The notes: generated by a model from the letters alone, not told the origin. DNA of 64,000 nucleotides from Euryarchaeota archaeon SCGC AAA252-I15 (GCA_000402775.1 AQSC01000061.1:1-64000), one strand, 5' to 3'; shown: positions 43,194 to 52,218, counted from the first letter of the stretch. Numbers and translations: made by a program.

Positions 43194-44405
43194 CGTGTAG
43201 TCGGTTAGTCTTTTTTGTTTTAGGATTTCGCTTTTTTCCGTGTATTTTTTCAAGGGTATTCGAAGGCGGGTGGCTGCGTCCTTTAATGCTTCGCTGAGTG
43301 TTTGGAATTTCTTTGGTTTGGACTTCATCGCCCACCTCACGTTTTCCCTGACTTCCCAGACGCCTACAGGCACGACATAGCCCTCGTAAATTTCCCGGAA
43401 AACAATTGCACGAGCCTGCCTTCGCATCCGATCCATTGCCTCGCACACCCCGAATCGGCCGGCATAGTAGCCTCCACCCTCATTTAACGCATAATCCCAC
43501 CTCCCTTCATGTTTCTCGTGCTCGTAAGCTATTTGAGGTTCAGTCGCACCTGACGTCCAAAATGTTTGTGGCGCCCACGCCTCGAATTGCTCAAACTCCC
43601 AAGCGCCTGGAATAAGCAGTATTTCAAAGTGGTTTTCAAGGTAAGTGTTTGAAAAAAGTTGGAACTCGTTGATTGAAGGGTAATCTCTGATACGCTTCAT
43701 CAAATGTTTTCCAAGAATATCATCCACTGCAGTAATGCTCCACCTAGTTGGAACGAGTTTTTTCTTGTCTTGTATTCCGAGGCTTCCTGAAGATAAGACC
43801 CGAGTTAGGTAGTAGACGTTAAAGTCTTTCTCAAATAAAGTCGATAGTGCATACGATGAAGTTACCTCGTCAGAAGCAATATAATCGACTTTTTGGGGAA
43901 TTGTAGGGTTGGATGAAACATCAAAACTTAAAAGGTCGGCTGAAGGGCCCATGGGTTGTGAAACAGGGGAGAATGACATGGAAAATGAAGGTTTTTTCTT
44001 AAAATGCGTTTCAACATCAACAGGTTTTACAGACATTGCAATCTGCTGGTTCTCGGAAATAAACCTATTTTTCAATTTCACATTAACCCTGCTTTTCGAC
44101 CGAATAAGAGAGGATCTAATGCGAATGATATCTTCAAAACCGAGACTCTGCCAGGAAGAGGGATCATCAGAGATATACACGTCATCTCCGTGCATGGAAG
44201 TGAGCGGTCCAACAGATACATCCGGCCAGCCGCCCCATCCCACGAAAATTGAGGGGCTTGGTCCAAACATATGACTTGAAAGTTTTAATTCAGATGGTTT
44301 TTGATATTCAACTTTCTTTAAAATCGGGCAGTAGTGTAAACCGCATAAAAGCCTTCCGCCCTTGCAAGTTAAACACATCTGTCCAGTTAAAGGCTTCAAA
44401 TTCAA
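43191..44405 (-). CDS. Nre-family DNA repair protein
   Basis: 404 residues. The N-terminal zinc motif MCLTCKGGRLLCGLHYCPI is the hallmark of the archaeal Nre family, followed by GPSPSIFVGWGGWPDVSVG and the conserved C-terminal core WEFEQFEAWAPQTFW, NEGGGYYAGRFGVCEAM. Characterised members take part in DNA damage repair and bind the sliding clamp through a C-terminal PIP box. Here the tail is QKRLTDYT, a weak PIP-like match (Q-x-x-L-x-x-Y). Located 4 bp after the NrdD-like gene. Confidence 0.9.
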   Translation of the reverse strand: MNLKPLTGQMCLTCKGGRLLCGLHYCPILKKVEYQKPSELKLSSHMFGPSPSIFVGWGGWPDVSVGPLTSMHGDDVYISDDPSSWQSLGFEDIIRIRSSLIRSKSRVNVKLKNRFISENQQIAMSVKPVDVETHFKKKPSFSMSFSPVSQPMGPSADLLSFDVSSNPTIPQKVDYIASDEVTSSYALSTLFEKDFNVYYLTRVLSSGSLGIQDKKKLVPTRWSITAVDDILGKHLMKRIRDYPSINEFQLFSNTYLENHFEILLIPGAWEFEQFEAWAPQTFWTSGATEPQIAYEHEKHEGRWDYALNEGGGYYAGRFGVCEAMDRMRRQARAIVFREIYEGYVVPVGVWEVRENVRWAMKSKPKKFQTLSEALKDAATRLRIPLKKYTEKSEILKQKRLTDYT

Positions 44406-44409
44406 GACC

Positions 44410-46476
44410 CTACTTCATTGTAAAATGGTAGTAAGATAAGTTTGATGATCGGATTATATCCTTGAGCCTTGATTCGATAAACTCTGAACTCAGGCTTCGT
44501 CTGTTAAGGTAAATATTAGAAAGGGCTCCGCCGTTTACTATTTTGTGGAATGGTGATTCAACTTCAATCCGTTTTTTAGAGGATATGCGAGCGTTAGGCC
44601 TGACTTGGAATGAATTAGTGTATTTTTTTACTACAATTGAATTTTGAAATCTTTTAGAATCAACATCTGGAAATCGTATAGAAGCTGCTTCGGCAGAAGT
44701 CCTAGCTATTGTGAAAAACAATCCCGACTCCGCATTGAATTCGTCTGAAATACGCTTCATTTTCTGTATAAATCTTAAACCGAATTTTTGAGCTGATTTT
44801 GATTCATGCAATTCTGATCCTACAGCAGTTGAAACCATTTCGTTCAGACCAACAAAGCCTATAACGTATGCTTGTTTTTCCGGGTTTAGATATGTTAGGT
44901 CGTTTCGAGCAACCTTCTGGGACATGAATGGTAGGAGATTATTTTTTAGGTTTTTTTCGAGAATCTTCTTCTTAAGTAGTAGAATGTTTTTAGCTTTTAA
45001 CATTCGATTATAAAGGAGTTCTCGCATTACACTCTCCTTGCCATTTGCCTCATAAGCTATGTGGGGTAGATTAATCGAAATAAGCTGCGCTACTCCCCCG
45101 CGAAGAGTTCCGGGCCGGGCAAGATCCACTAGCATGGAATCATCCGAAGGCATGATGAACGAGCTTCCTTGAAGGCAGAGTATTTTCGGTGAGAATTTTC
45201 GAGAGGTTATGAAGTAGGGTGTTCGGGTTTTCGCCGCTACTTGGCAGAGTTTTTCAACTATTTCTGATTGTTTTGAAACCTGTTTTTTAGTAATCCTCAC
45301 GTTGAATTTAGGGAATATGAATGGTTTTTTATGGTAGTCTCCAGCCAAGTATATGTCGCATAACGTGCTGAGTAGTTGTTCTGATTCCTGAGTGAAGTCC
45401 CCGTAAGTTAAGCCTCCGCTAATACGACCTTTTGGTAAAACCGCTGGAACATCCCGGAGAAAATGCGGGATCTCGATATCACAGTCAATGCTTGAGTACA
45501 CGACTTGACCTCCACGCATCCCATACATTTGACTTAACTCGAACACAAACATTTGGGCAAGCTGTTTAACCTTATCTTTAGAAAGCCCTCTAATGTATGG
45601 AGCCATGAACGTGTTGAAATAATTTAATCCTTGCCCACCACTGCAGTTTGTTTGAGCTGCAGCCAAGATTCGGCCAGCGTGTAAAAAAGCCACTTCAGCC
45701 TTTTTAGGAGGCCCAGAAATCGCTGTGTATTTTCCTGTTCCATCAGGCTTGAAACCGTTTTTCAAGAAAAATCTAAGGTCGTGTGAAAAAGAATGAGAAC
45801 GCGTTGCGAAGTAATCCAAATCGTGTATGTTCAATTCGGCCTTCATGTGAGAGTCGGAAAGACTCAACGGCAAAACATTAATCAGGGTGTATTCCCTGCT
45901 AATCTGATCTCCCATAAGCTTGTGAACAGCCTCGGGATTAAACTGCCTTCCATTAGTATGCTTGAAACCACTGTCAATCAAATCATGCACGTCGTGAACA
46001 GGCATTCCAAGACGAGTATAGCGGGCACGAGTATTCTCCAAACCATGCTCTAAAAGCTTAACGTTAACGACCTCCCTGATAAGGGGTGCGGTAACATAAT
46101 CGAGTTTAAGCTTTACAAGCTCCTTCTCAACTTCAGAGGCTACACCCTTGGCTAGATCACTGTCTAATTTAGTCTCGGAAATTAGGGAATCGACAATACG
46201 CTTCTTATTAAAGGACTCGACGATAATCTTGGACGTCCTAACCCTAAGTCCAGTACGCCCCATATAACGCCTCGCAACAGAAGGCTTAACACTATAAAGC
46301 TCACCATGGATTATGTCTCTGATTTTTTTAGTAGGGATTCCGTCAAATAAAATACGCCTAATCTTCCTCTCGATTTTCGCAGCCTGAGCAAGCGAAGCCC
46401 CTGAATTCATGCAAGACGTTATTAACTTATCTCGGCTGTAAGGCTCAGAGGTACCACTTGCTTTAATAACATTCAT
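44410..46476 (-). CDS. NrdD-like anaerobic ribonucleotide reductase lacking the glycyl-radical tail
   Basis: 688 residues from the ATG at 46476, which begins an ATP-cone domain (MNVIKASGTSEPYSRDKL) and has GGGGTG upstream; 36 bp of further open frame exist. The core has AAAQTNCSGGQGLNYFNTF, CDIEIPHFLRDVPAV, the cysteine in KILCLQGSS, and GGVAQLISINLPHIAYEA. The chain ends at NLSYYHFTMK. In class III reductases this point is followed by a four-Cys zinc site and the glycyl-radical motif (R-x-x-GY); neither is present, and the stop is followed by the nre start. It is either inactivated, complemented in trans, or a different enzyme. Confidence 0.85.
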   Translation of the reverse strand: MNVIKASGTSEPYSRDKLITSCMNSGASLAQAAKIERKIRRILFDGIPTKKIRDIIHGELYSVKPSVARRYMGRTGLRVRTSKIIVESFNKKRIVDSLISETKLDSDLAKGVASEVEKELVKLKLDYVTAPLIREVVNVKLLEHGLENTRARYTRLGMPVHDVHDLIDSGFKHTNGRQFNPEAVHKLMGDQISREYTLINVLPLSLSDSHMKAELNIHDLDYFATRSHSFSHDLRFFLKNGFKPDGTGKYTAISGPPKKAEVAFLHAGRILAAAQTNCSGGQGLNYFNTFMAPYIRGLSKDKVKQLAQMFVFELSQMYGMRGGQVVYSSIDCDIEIPHFLRDVPAVLPKGRISGGLTYGDFTQESEQLLSTLCDIYLAGDYHKKPFIFPKFNVRITKKQVSKQSEIVEKLCQVAAKTRTPYFITSRKFSPKILCLQGSSFIMPSDDSMLVDLARPGTLRGGVAQLISINLPHIAYEANGKESVMRELLYNRMLKAKNILLLKKKILEKNLKNNLLPFMSQKVARNDLTYLNPEKQAYVIGFVGLNEMVSTAVGSELHESKSAQKFGLRFIQKMKRISDEFNAESGLFFTIARTSAEAASIRFPDVDSKRFQNSIVVKKYTNSFQVRPNARISSKKRIEVESPFHKIVNGGALSNIYLNRRSLSSEFIESRLKDIIRSSNLSYYHFTMK

Positions 46477-46513
46477 AAAAACACCCCAACTGGGGTTATT
46501 ATTTGACTCCAAG

Positions 46514-47664
46514 TTAAAATACGTTTAGATTCGAAGATAGGATTACGCCGTCAGAATCCTTGAAAAGTCCTTCAACAACACCTTCCTGCCTGAAATTATA
46601 ATTTTTCAGGTGCCCTATTGTAGCTTTCTGTTTATTAGGTAGAACAGTCCAAATTTTATTTCGACCAGTCTCCTTTGCAAGAGTAGATACTGTTTCTACA
46701 AACTCACCTATTTTTTGAGGATCATCCCCGTGAACGACAGGCCCGTGCATGTAAATGCCATCTTCCTTGTCGAAAAGAGTTCCTACAAAACCCTTACTAG
46801 ATTCACCCCCCTTAAGGCAAAAAAGGCCTCCGATTAATGCTAATGCTTTGATGAAAAAGATTGATGATGGGGGGGAGAAGGCTGATTCATCCAATTCCAT
46901 GATTCGTCCAAGATCATTTTGACTGGCGAACTTTACATTAGAGTTTTCGTTAATCGAGGGTGAGTCCTCGTGTTTAGTAATATTTCTAGTTTTTGGATTT
47001 GGTTTTACAAAACCAAGGTGATTATCTGAATTACTCTTGCCACGCAAAAGTGTATTAGCCACAAAGCCTCGAGAAAAAGCATCAGATAAACCATCCGAAT
47101 CATCCACAGAAACAGTGAATTCAGAATCCATTGCCTCTTGTGCCCCCCCCCCCCCGAAATAAAATCTTTTGTAATGAGCAATCTGTCCACTCCAACACCA
47201 TAATCCGCAAAGCCTGTGAAATATGCAGGATAAAAATCTGATGCTTGAAAACCCATTTTATTTAAATAGCTGTTAAGTTGAGGGCCATTTCGGGGGCTAG
47301 CCAACGTGTAAAACATTCCAGAGCCGTCATGGACTGATATTTCACGTGTCCTTTCAGCCATCATAGTCCCAATTCCCATTCCCTGAAACCCTGGATTTAC
47401 AGAAGTCGAGAGGGGAAAAACTCTTTTATCACGGTCAAACAGTAAAGCCTTAACACCGGTTAATTCCTCATTTAGTCTAGTACCCAATAGTACACCCGCT
47501 CTTGAGGCAATAAACATAGTGTGTGGAGTTTCACCGTTTCCCCCAAAGGCCGTGTCATCAACAACGGATGCGGCAAAAACAGCAGCAAGTGTTGACAAAT
47601 GTTCTACATCACAAGCCCTGTAGGATGAAGGTAAGTCCCCAACCCTATTTTTTACTTTTGACAT
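46514..47664 (-). CDS. Double-GNAT protein split by a 13-G tract (possible phase-variable gene)
   Basis: Two overlapping frames form one gene. From the ATG at 47664 the first GNAT-like domain runs (STSVNPGFQGMGIGTMMAE, an acetyl-CoA loop) to FISGGGG at 47143-47155, then leaves frame and stops at 47005. The second GNAT-like half continues in another frame to 46514 (HGPVVHGDDPQKIGEFVE, NKIWTVLPNKQKATIGHL). A tract of 14 or 11 G would join the halves as GGGGAQEAMDSEF. The upstream paralog at 47645 has the same two-domain order in one frame, supporting the joined form. Its start overlaps that paralog by 20 bp. Confidence 0.8.
47143..47155 (-). repeat. Homopolymer of 13 G (coding strand)
   Basis: Thirteen consecutive C on the plus strand, G on the coding strand. 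Other homopolymers of G or C in the window reach only 7-9. The tract sits exactly at the frame change between the two GNAT halves, as in bacterial contingency loci where slippage switches genes on and off. Confidence 0.85.
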
Positions 47665-49423
47665 CCTGTTTTTTTGATAATACAAGCATTGACTCAGACG
47701 TTTTAAATCTACCAGCCAACCTGTCTGGAGTTACAAGATACTTAGCAGAAAACCCAGCATTAAAAAGCATGTCAATCAACTTGTAATCATGGGCGTAAAC
47801 CAACACAGACCCATTCTGAAAAACCTCATTTGAAAAATTAGATTCTTTCCCAATAAAAGGGAGGTTATGCCAATTAGGCTCAGAAGGAATATCAAAACCC
47901 AACCTCTTCTCAATAACCATCCTGTGTTTACCACGACCATAATAATCAAATAATACACGTTTACCAGAAAAACCACGCCAATTCAAATCAACAATCATTG
48001 GAGGAAAATCACGTGTATCACAAGTCGTCCAAACCTTATTTTTATTATAAGCGAGTGCAACCTGCTCTACAAAGTCCATTAAATAATACCTAAAATCATA
48101 TTCATCATATTGCGGTGCTACGGCAACGCCATGACAAAACAAACCCCCGTTAATATCAAAGACTAATGGGACATCACCCACAATATTTCCTTTAGAGTCC
48201 TTCACACAAATCAAAAGGCCTGTCCGCATAATCCGGATGAGAGTATGCGGCTCTTCTCCCGCAACACCTTGAACTTGTTTCTCAAGATTTGATGCTTTTA
48301 TAGCATCGTGAGGACCACTGGCTATGAAAGCGGATAAATCCATGAAATCAGATTTCATATTGATTAATGGGGGAGAAGGCTTCCAGGATATAGAATGTTT
48401 TTTCGCGATAAGATCGATTCCCCCATCATCATTAATTAATCCTGAAATCTCACATCCCTGGTTAGTAACGTATTCCTCCAAATCAATTTGACTATTAAGA
48501 GATAAATGCAGACCCTCTTTCTGATTACCCCCCACATGTCCTTGGGATTGATTTATATTGCTAGAAGGAGGACGCTGAACCAAAAGCTGATCAAGACCCT
48601 CCCCGAAATAATTTTTTAAGTGCTCGGTAATGGTGAAACCGCCAGTAAGATACCTTCTTAGCGAGTTAATGTTACCCTCCTCAAGAGTACCCCAAAAACG
48701 TTTGTGAGGATACAAAGAAATAGCCTTCTTAAGGATTCCAGCCCCCACACCATAACCCTCAAAACCCGTCCTCACACAAATATTGAATATGTAAAAACAC
48801 TCATTACGATCATAAATGAATTCTCCAAAACCAATAAGATCCCTAAACTGATCCCGCACACCCAGCAACATGCTAGTAGTCGCAAGCATTGAAAGAGAGA
48901 ACATGTCTCCCGACTCAATACCAAAAAGCTCGCGATTTAATTTAAGAGCCTCAGAAACCTGAGTTGGATTAACAAGTAATTCATAGATGTAAGGTGACTT
49001 CTGTAAGCTTAAAGCCAGACTATTTTTTTCAACCCCGAATTTTTCAGAGATATAGTCTAAAGCCTGCTGTGTTGAGCCCGCCTTATGAACCATGGAGTTA
49101 AGACTATCGAGAATAAAAGTGGATTTAACAAGTGATTTAAGAACATTAGGCTCAATCCTACCCTTGTAAATACGAGCGATCACGGAGTTTAATCCCTTAT
49201 ACAACACCTCGTATTTATCATCTTTTAATAAGACTTTGAAAAACTTATTCGAATCCACTTGAGTGATGTGGGCTAAATCGTCAAGCTCAAGCGATACGAA
49301 TCCGTAAGCCTGTATGCTCTCAAGCCTATCAGATACAACCTGATCAAGTACGGAATTAATACGATTAATAGTCGTAAATTCTCCGAATTCCTTCAGGCCC
49401 AAATCAGATAGTTCATCAACCAC
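47645..49423 (-). CDS. 592-residue protein with two GNAT-like domains
   Basis: An unrecognised helical N-terminal region (about 1-190) precedes a GNAT-like domain (about 195-300; NICVRTGFEGYGVGAGILK is the acetyl-CoA loop, then GNINSLRRYLTGGFTITE). A linker (SNINQSQGHVGGNQ) leads to a second GNAT-like half (about 345-590; HGVAVAPQYDEYDFRYYL, NKVWTTCDTRDFPPMI). The second half lacks a clear acetyl-CoA loop. Substrate unknown; possibly small molecules or protein N-termini. It is a tandem paralog of the interrupted gene that follows and overlaps. Confidence 0.82.
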   Translation of the reverse strand: MVDELSDLGLKEFGEFTTINRINSVLDQVVSDRLESIQAYGFVSLELDDLAHITQVDSNKFFKVLLKDDKYEVLYKGLNSVIARIYKGRIEPNVLKSLVKSTFILDSLNSMVHKAGSTQQALDYISEKFGVEKNSLALSLQKSPYIYELLVNPTQVSEALKLNRELFGIESGDMFSLSMLATTSMLLGVRDQFRDLIGFGEFIYDRNECFYIFNICVRTGFEGYGVGAGILKKAISLYPHKRFWGTLEEGNINSLRRYLTGGFTITEHLKNYFGEGLDQLLVQRPPSSNINQSQGHVGGNQKEGLHLSLNSQIDLEEYVTNQGCEISGLINDDGGIDLIAKKHSISWKPSPPLINMKSDFMDLSAFIASGPHDAIKASNLEKQVQGVAGEEPHTLIRIMRTGLLICVKDSKGNIVGDVPLVFDINGGLFCHGVAVAPQYDEYDFRYYLMDFVEQVALAYNKNKVWTTCDTRDFPPMIVDLNWRGFSGKRVLFDYYGRGKHRMVIEKRLGFDIPSEPNWHNLPFIGKESNFSNEVFQNGSVLVYAHDYKLIDMLFNAGFSAKYLVTPDRLAGRFKTSESMLVLSKKQDVKSKK

Positions 49424-49497
49424 AATAACAAATTGTTTTTAAGAGAGAAAAAGGTGTGGTGGGTGAATATTAATTAGCCTTCACATACTCGTAAATC

Positions 49498-50694
49498 ATG
49501 ATCGAATTGTTGGTTTTAGTTTTAATAGGTTGCATACTTGGCGTGTTGACGGGGATTACGCCGGGTATTCACGTCAACATGGTGTGTCTTTTAGGTTTTA
49601 TTTTGTATAATGGTTTGGGTTTGACCTCGACTCAGTTTGCGGTTGCTATGATTTCAATGGCTGTGACGCACACTTTCCTGGATTTTATTCCTGCCATATT
49701 TATCGGAGTGCCGGAAGAACAGACTGCCCTTTCGGTTTTGCCGGCCCACAGGATGGTTTTAGAGGGGAACGCTTATGAAGCGGTTAAAATCACTGGTTAC
49801 GGTAGTATAATCGGGTTGTTTTTCGCAACCGCGTCCATTCCCGCAGCATTATATTTTGTGCCGAAAATATATTTTCTATTAAGAGGGGTGATTGTGTATG
49901 TACTCATAATTGCCGTTGCATACCTTATCTTTAGAGAAAAAACATGGAAGAAAAGATTGTGGGCGGTGACAATCTTTACTCTCGCTGGATGGTTGGGTTT
50001 TGTGGCATTCAACCAAAAAATAATTTCTGAAAACCTAATCCTCTTTCCCCTTTTCACCGGACTCTTCGGATTAAGCACTATTATTTACTCACTTCGACAG
50101 GAAAACACGTTCATACCTCAAAAGGAATACGCAATAGTTGACGTTGACAAAAATTTTGTAACTTCCGGGTTCTTAGGGGCGTTAGGAGGAATGTTGGTCG
50201 GAATTCTCCCGGCAATGAGCCCCTCCCAGGTTGGAATAATACTTACTAGATTTTACAAGGAGAGTACCAGGAACTTTTTGGTTGCGGTTTCGGCAATAAA
50301 CACTTCAGATGCCATATATTCTTTCATAGCTCTTTACACGATTCGAAATCCTAGAAGCGGAGTTGCCACAATATTGGGCAAGATAATTGATTTGGATTAC
50401 AATACACTGCTTTTATTTCTAGGTGTAATAATGTTTACTGCACCCATTGCCCTTGCATTGCATCTTAAAATCGGGAGAATCGCATTGAAATTCTCCCGAA
50501 AAATAAATTTCAGAAACCTAAATATCGCAGCCTTTGCAATCGTTGTATTCCTAGTATACTACTTGACTGGTTTTTGGGGTTTTTTATTCGCAATAACGGC
50601 CACTGCATTAGGATTGTTGCCTATTCAAACCGGAGTTAGCAGAACACACTCGATGGGAGTATTAATTCTTCCAACAATAATATACTTTTTATAG
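49498..50694 (+). CDS. TctA/DUF112-like membrane permease
   Basis: 398 residues, about ten membrane segments. Two related motifs mark the halves of the family: GVLTGITPGIHVNMVCLLG near residue 20 and GMLVGILPAMSPSQVGII near 235. These resemble the tripartite tricarboxylate transporter permease; archaeal members stand alone and their substrate is unknown. The last 13 codons (50653-50691) and stop form one copy of a direct repeat; the second copy is at 51450. Confidence 0.85.
   Translation: MIELLVLVLIGCILGVLTGITPGIHVNMVCLLGFILYNGLGLTSTQFAVAMISMAVTHTFLDFIPAIFIGVPEEQTALSVLPAHRMVLEGNAYEAVKITGYGSIIGLFFATASIPAALYFVPKIYFLLRGVIVYVLIIAVAYLIFREKTWKKRLWAVTIFTLAGWLGFVAFNQKIISENLILFPLFTGLFGLSTIIYSLRQENTFIPQKEYAIVDVDKNFVTSGFLGALGGMLVGILPAMSPSQVGIILTRFYKESTRNFLVAVSAINTSDAIYSFIALYTIRNPRSGVATILGKIIDLDYNTLLLFLGVIMFTAPIALALHLKIGRIALKFSRKINFRNLNIAAFAIVVFLVYYLTGFWGFLFAITATALGLLPIQTGVSRTHSMGVLILPTIIYFL
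50653..50694 (+). repeat. Direct repeat, permease 3' end, copy 1
   Basis: 39 bp encoding MGVLILPTIIYFL plus the TAG stop. Copy 2 at 51450-51488 encodes the same 13 residues; 35 of 39 bases match and all four differences are at synonymous sites (GTA/GTT, CCA/CCC, ACA/ACG, TTA/CTA). Between them lie a membrane protein gene and element E. Confidence 0.88.
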
Positions 50695-50722
50695 TTGATT
50701 CTAAGGTTATTATGTGTTGTAA

Positions 50723-51319
50723 ATGAAATCAATAGAGGTTATTATTTCAAGTTTCAAGGTCCTTTTTGATAACATAGTGGCATTTTTCCTTGCTTTTCTT
50801 ATCTGGATTTTCCTCGGATTTTTTATTATTCCAATACCACCCCTATTATTCGGCTTGTATTACATGGCGAATAAGGCAATTAAAGGAGATAAACCAAGTT
50901 GGAAAGATGTGTTTAAAGGATTTGATTATCTCGTAATATCATGGGCTCTTGTAATATTAGGTTTTATAATATGTGGTATTTTAATTGGAATTTTTCTTAC
51001 TATTGCATATTCAGATATTGGAGGATTTTTTATTATCCTAATATCCTTTCTCGTCACTATAATTATCGTTGGTATTATGGGTTATGTATCCAATTATGCA
51101 ATACCTGTAATAATCGAGAAAAACGTTGGATTATTCCCGGCGATAAAGGAAAGCATATCACTATTTAGGAGGAAATTCATCACCACAATAACAGTAAGTG
51201 TACTTATAATAATAATTCAATTTGCCCTAGTTATGACTGTTATAGGGATCGTAGTAGCTTATGTTATTCCAGTCGTTATTCCAGCCATTGTATTTACAAA
51301 ACTAGCAATAGAAGAGTAA
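50723..51319 (+). CDS. DUF4013-like membrane protein
   Basis: 198 residues, about five hydrophobic segments, very Ile-rich. It shares PPLLFGLYYMANKAIKG and DVFKGFDYLVIS with the gene at 37526, and the helix FPAIKESISLFRRKF parallels LTAVKKALNFGKENF there. Function unknown. AT-rich, and located entirely between the two copies of the permease end, so it is probably inserted DNA. Confidence 0.78.
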   Translation: MKSIEVIISSFKVLFDNIVAFFLAFLIWIFLGFFIIPIPPLLFGLYYMANKAIKGDKPSWKDVFKGFDYLVISWALVILGFIICGILIGIFLTIAYSDIGGFFIILISFLVTIIIVGIMGYVSNYAIPVIIEKNVGLFPAIKESISLFRRKFITTITVSVLIIIIQFALVMTVIGIVVAYVIPVVIPAIVFTKLAIEE

Positions 51320-51329
51320 TAATTCCGTC

Positions 51330-51398
51330 TTCATTAATATTGTGCCATACTCTCCTCTACGGATAGGAAAAACTTCGTTTACCTGCTTTTTGTTAGTT
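51330..51398 (+). repeat. Partial attC-like element E
   Basis: CTCTCCTCTACGGATAGG then CTTCGTTTACCTGCTTTTTGT and GTTAGTT (51392-51398). This aligns with the 3' part of element B read on its minus strand (GTAGCTTCGTTTACTCGC, CTTTGTTAATC). The 5' arm is not found. It lies just left of permease-end copy 2. Confidence 0.4.
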
Positions 51399-51449
51399 GA
51401 ATTATTCTTAAATATGTTAAGGCGTTCTGATTCAGGTCTACCTCTCTCC

Positions 51450-51493
51450 ATGGGAGTTTTAATTCTTCCCACGATAATATACTTTCTAGGATT
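51450..51493 (+). repeat. Direct repeat, permease 3' end, copy 2
   Basis: ATGGGAGTTTTAATTCTTCC and on, in frame MGVLILPTIIYFLGL then TGA, with the next gene's ATG overlapping the stop. This looks like the original end of the permease gene, coupled to the small gene at 51494; the insertion gave the permease a new end that lacks the last two residues. Confidence 0.82.
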
Positions 51494-51658
51494 ATGAAAA
51501 GCCGAACGAAAGTCTTTATTGGGATATTGATTTTATTGACTGCGAAACAATTAGACACCGTTGTAGGGCCGGTATTGGAGAGTCTGATCTTGATTATCCT
51601 GATTGTTTATGGGATTTCGATTTTAAGAGGTAGCTTCGACGTTAAGAGAATTAAATAG
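51494..51658 (+). CDS. Small single-helix membrane protein
   Basis: 54 residues: MKSRTKVFIGILILLTAK, then a loop, then LESLILIILIVYGISILRG and a basic tail. Two hydrophobic segments. The ATG overlaps the stop of the second permease end (ATGA), showing that it once formed a coupled pair with the permease gene before the insertion separated them. No family recognised. Confidence 0.6.
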   Translation: MKSRTKVFIGILILLTAKQLDTVVGPVLESLILIILIVYGISILRGSFDVKRIK

Positions 51659-51687
51659 GTTATATTTCATAAACAACAAGGTATATC

Positions 51688-52218
51688 ATGCGCTTAATAA
51701 TCACATTTTGCTTAATCGTACTACTTAGTGGTTGCGTGGGTACTGATAAGACGGGAGATGATTGGGATTTACTAATCAATGCAATAGAAGGCAAAGATGC
51801 TTCAATTTGTATTGAAATGAACAAATCGCATATGAGAGACACATGTTTTCAGCTTACTGCTCAATTATTGAAAAATTTGTCTATTTGTTTAAGAACTGAT
51901 GATGTTTGGATGGGGAATCTGTGCAAAAAAGCTGTTGCTAGGGAGACAAAGGATTTAACTTTGTGTGAAATGTTTGAGGATCCCGTATTTAAGGATTATT
52001 GTTTGAGAGATGTGATTATAGAACAGCGGAATTCTCAATTTTGTGATAAAATACAGGATAATAGTGTTAGAGATGATTGTTACTACGCAGTGGGGATTGA
52101 TTTAAACAGGTCTTTCATATGTGATAAAATCATTGACAAATACAGGAAATATGAGTGTTATTTGAAGACTGGGGGGGAATATAAATCGTCAACCACAATA
52201 GTTGGAAATGAAAGTTAA
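51688..52218 (+). CDS. Lipoprotein with cysteine-pair helical repeats
   Basis: 176 residues. A lipobox-like start (LIITFCLIVLLSGCVG) predicts a membrane-anchored lipoprotein. The rest has about four to five repeats of a pattern with two cysteines 10-15 residues apart on helices, for example ASICIEMNKSHMRDTCFQL, LTLCEMFEDPVFKDYCLRD, SQFCDKIQDNSVRDDCYYA and SFICDKIIDKYRKYECYL. Such repeats could form disulfide-locked helical hairpins outside the cell. Function unknown; similar Cys repeats occur in proteins of other uncultivated archaea (from memory). Confidence 0.75.
   Translation: MRLIITFCLIVLLSGCVGTDKTGDDWDLLINAIEGKDASICIEMNKSHMRDTCFQLTAQLLKNLSICLRTDDVWMGNLCKKAVARETKDLTLCEMFEDPVFKDYCLRDVIIEQRNSQFCDKIQDNSVRDDCYYAVGIDLNRSFICDKIIDKYRKYECYLKTGGEYKSSTTIVGNES

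Noticed and set aside
43181..43216. Complete miniature attC hairpin CTAAC...GTTAG at the nre end
   Set aside because: The right half lies in nre coding sequence and only a 3-5 bp stem forms; better explained as a cut-off copy of the larger element.
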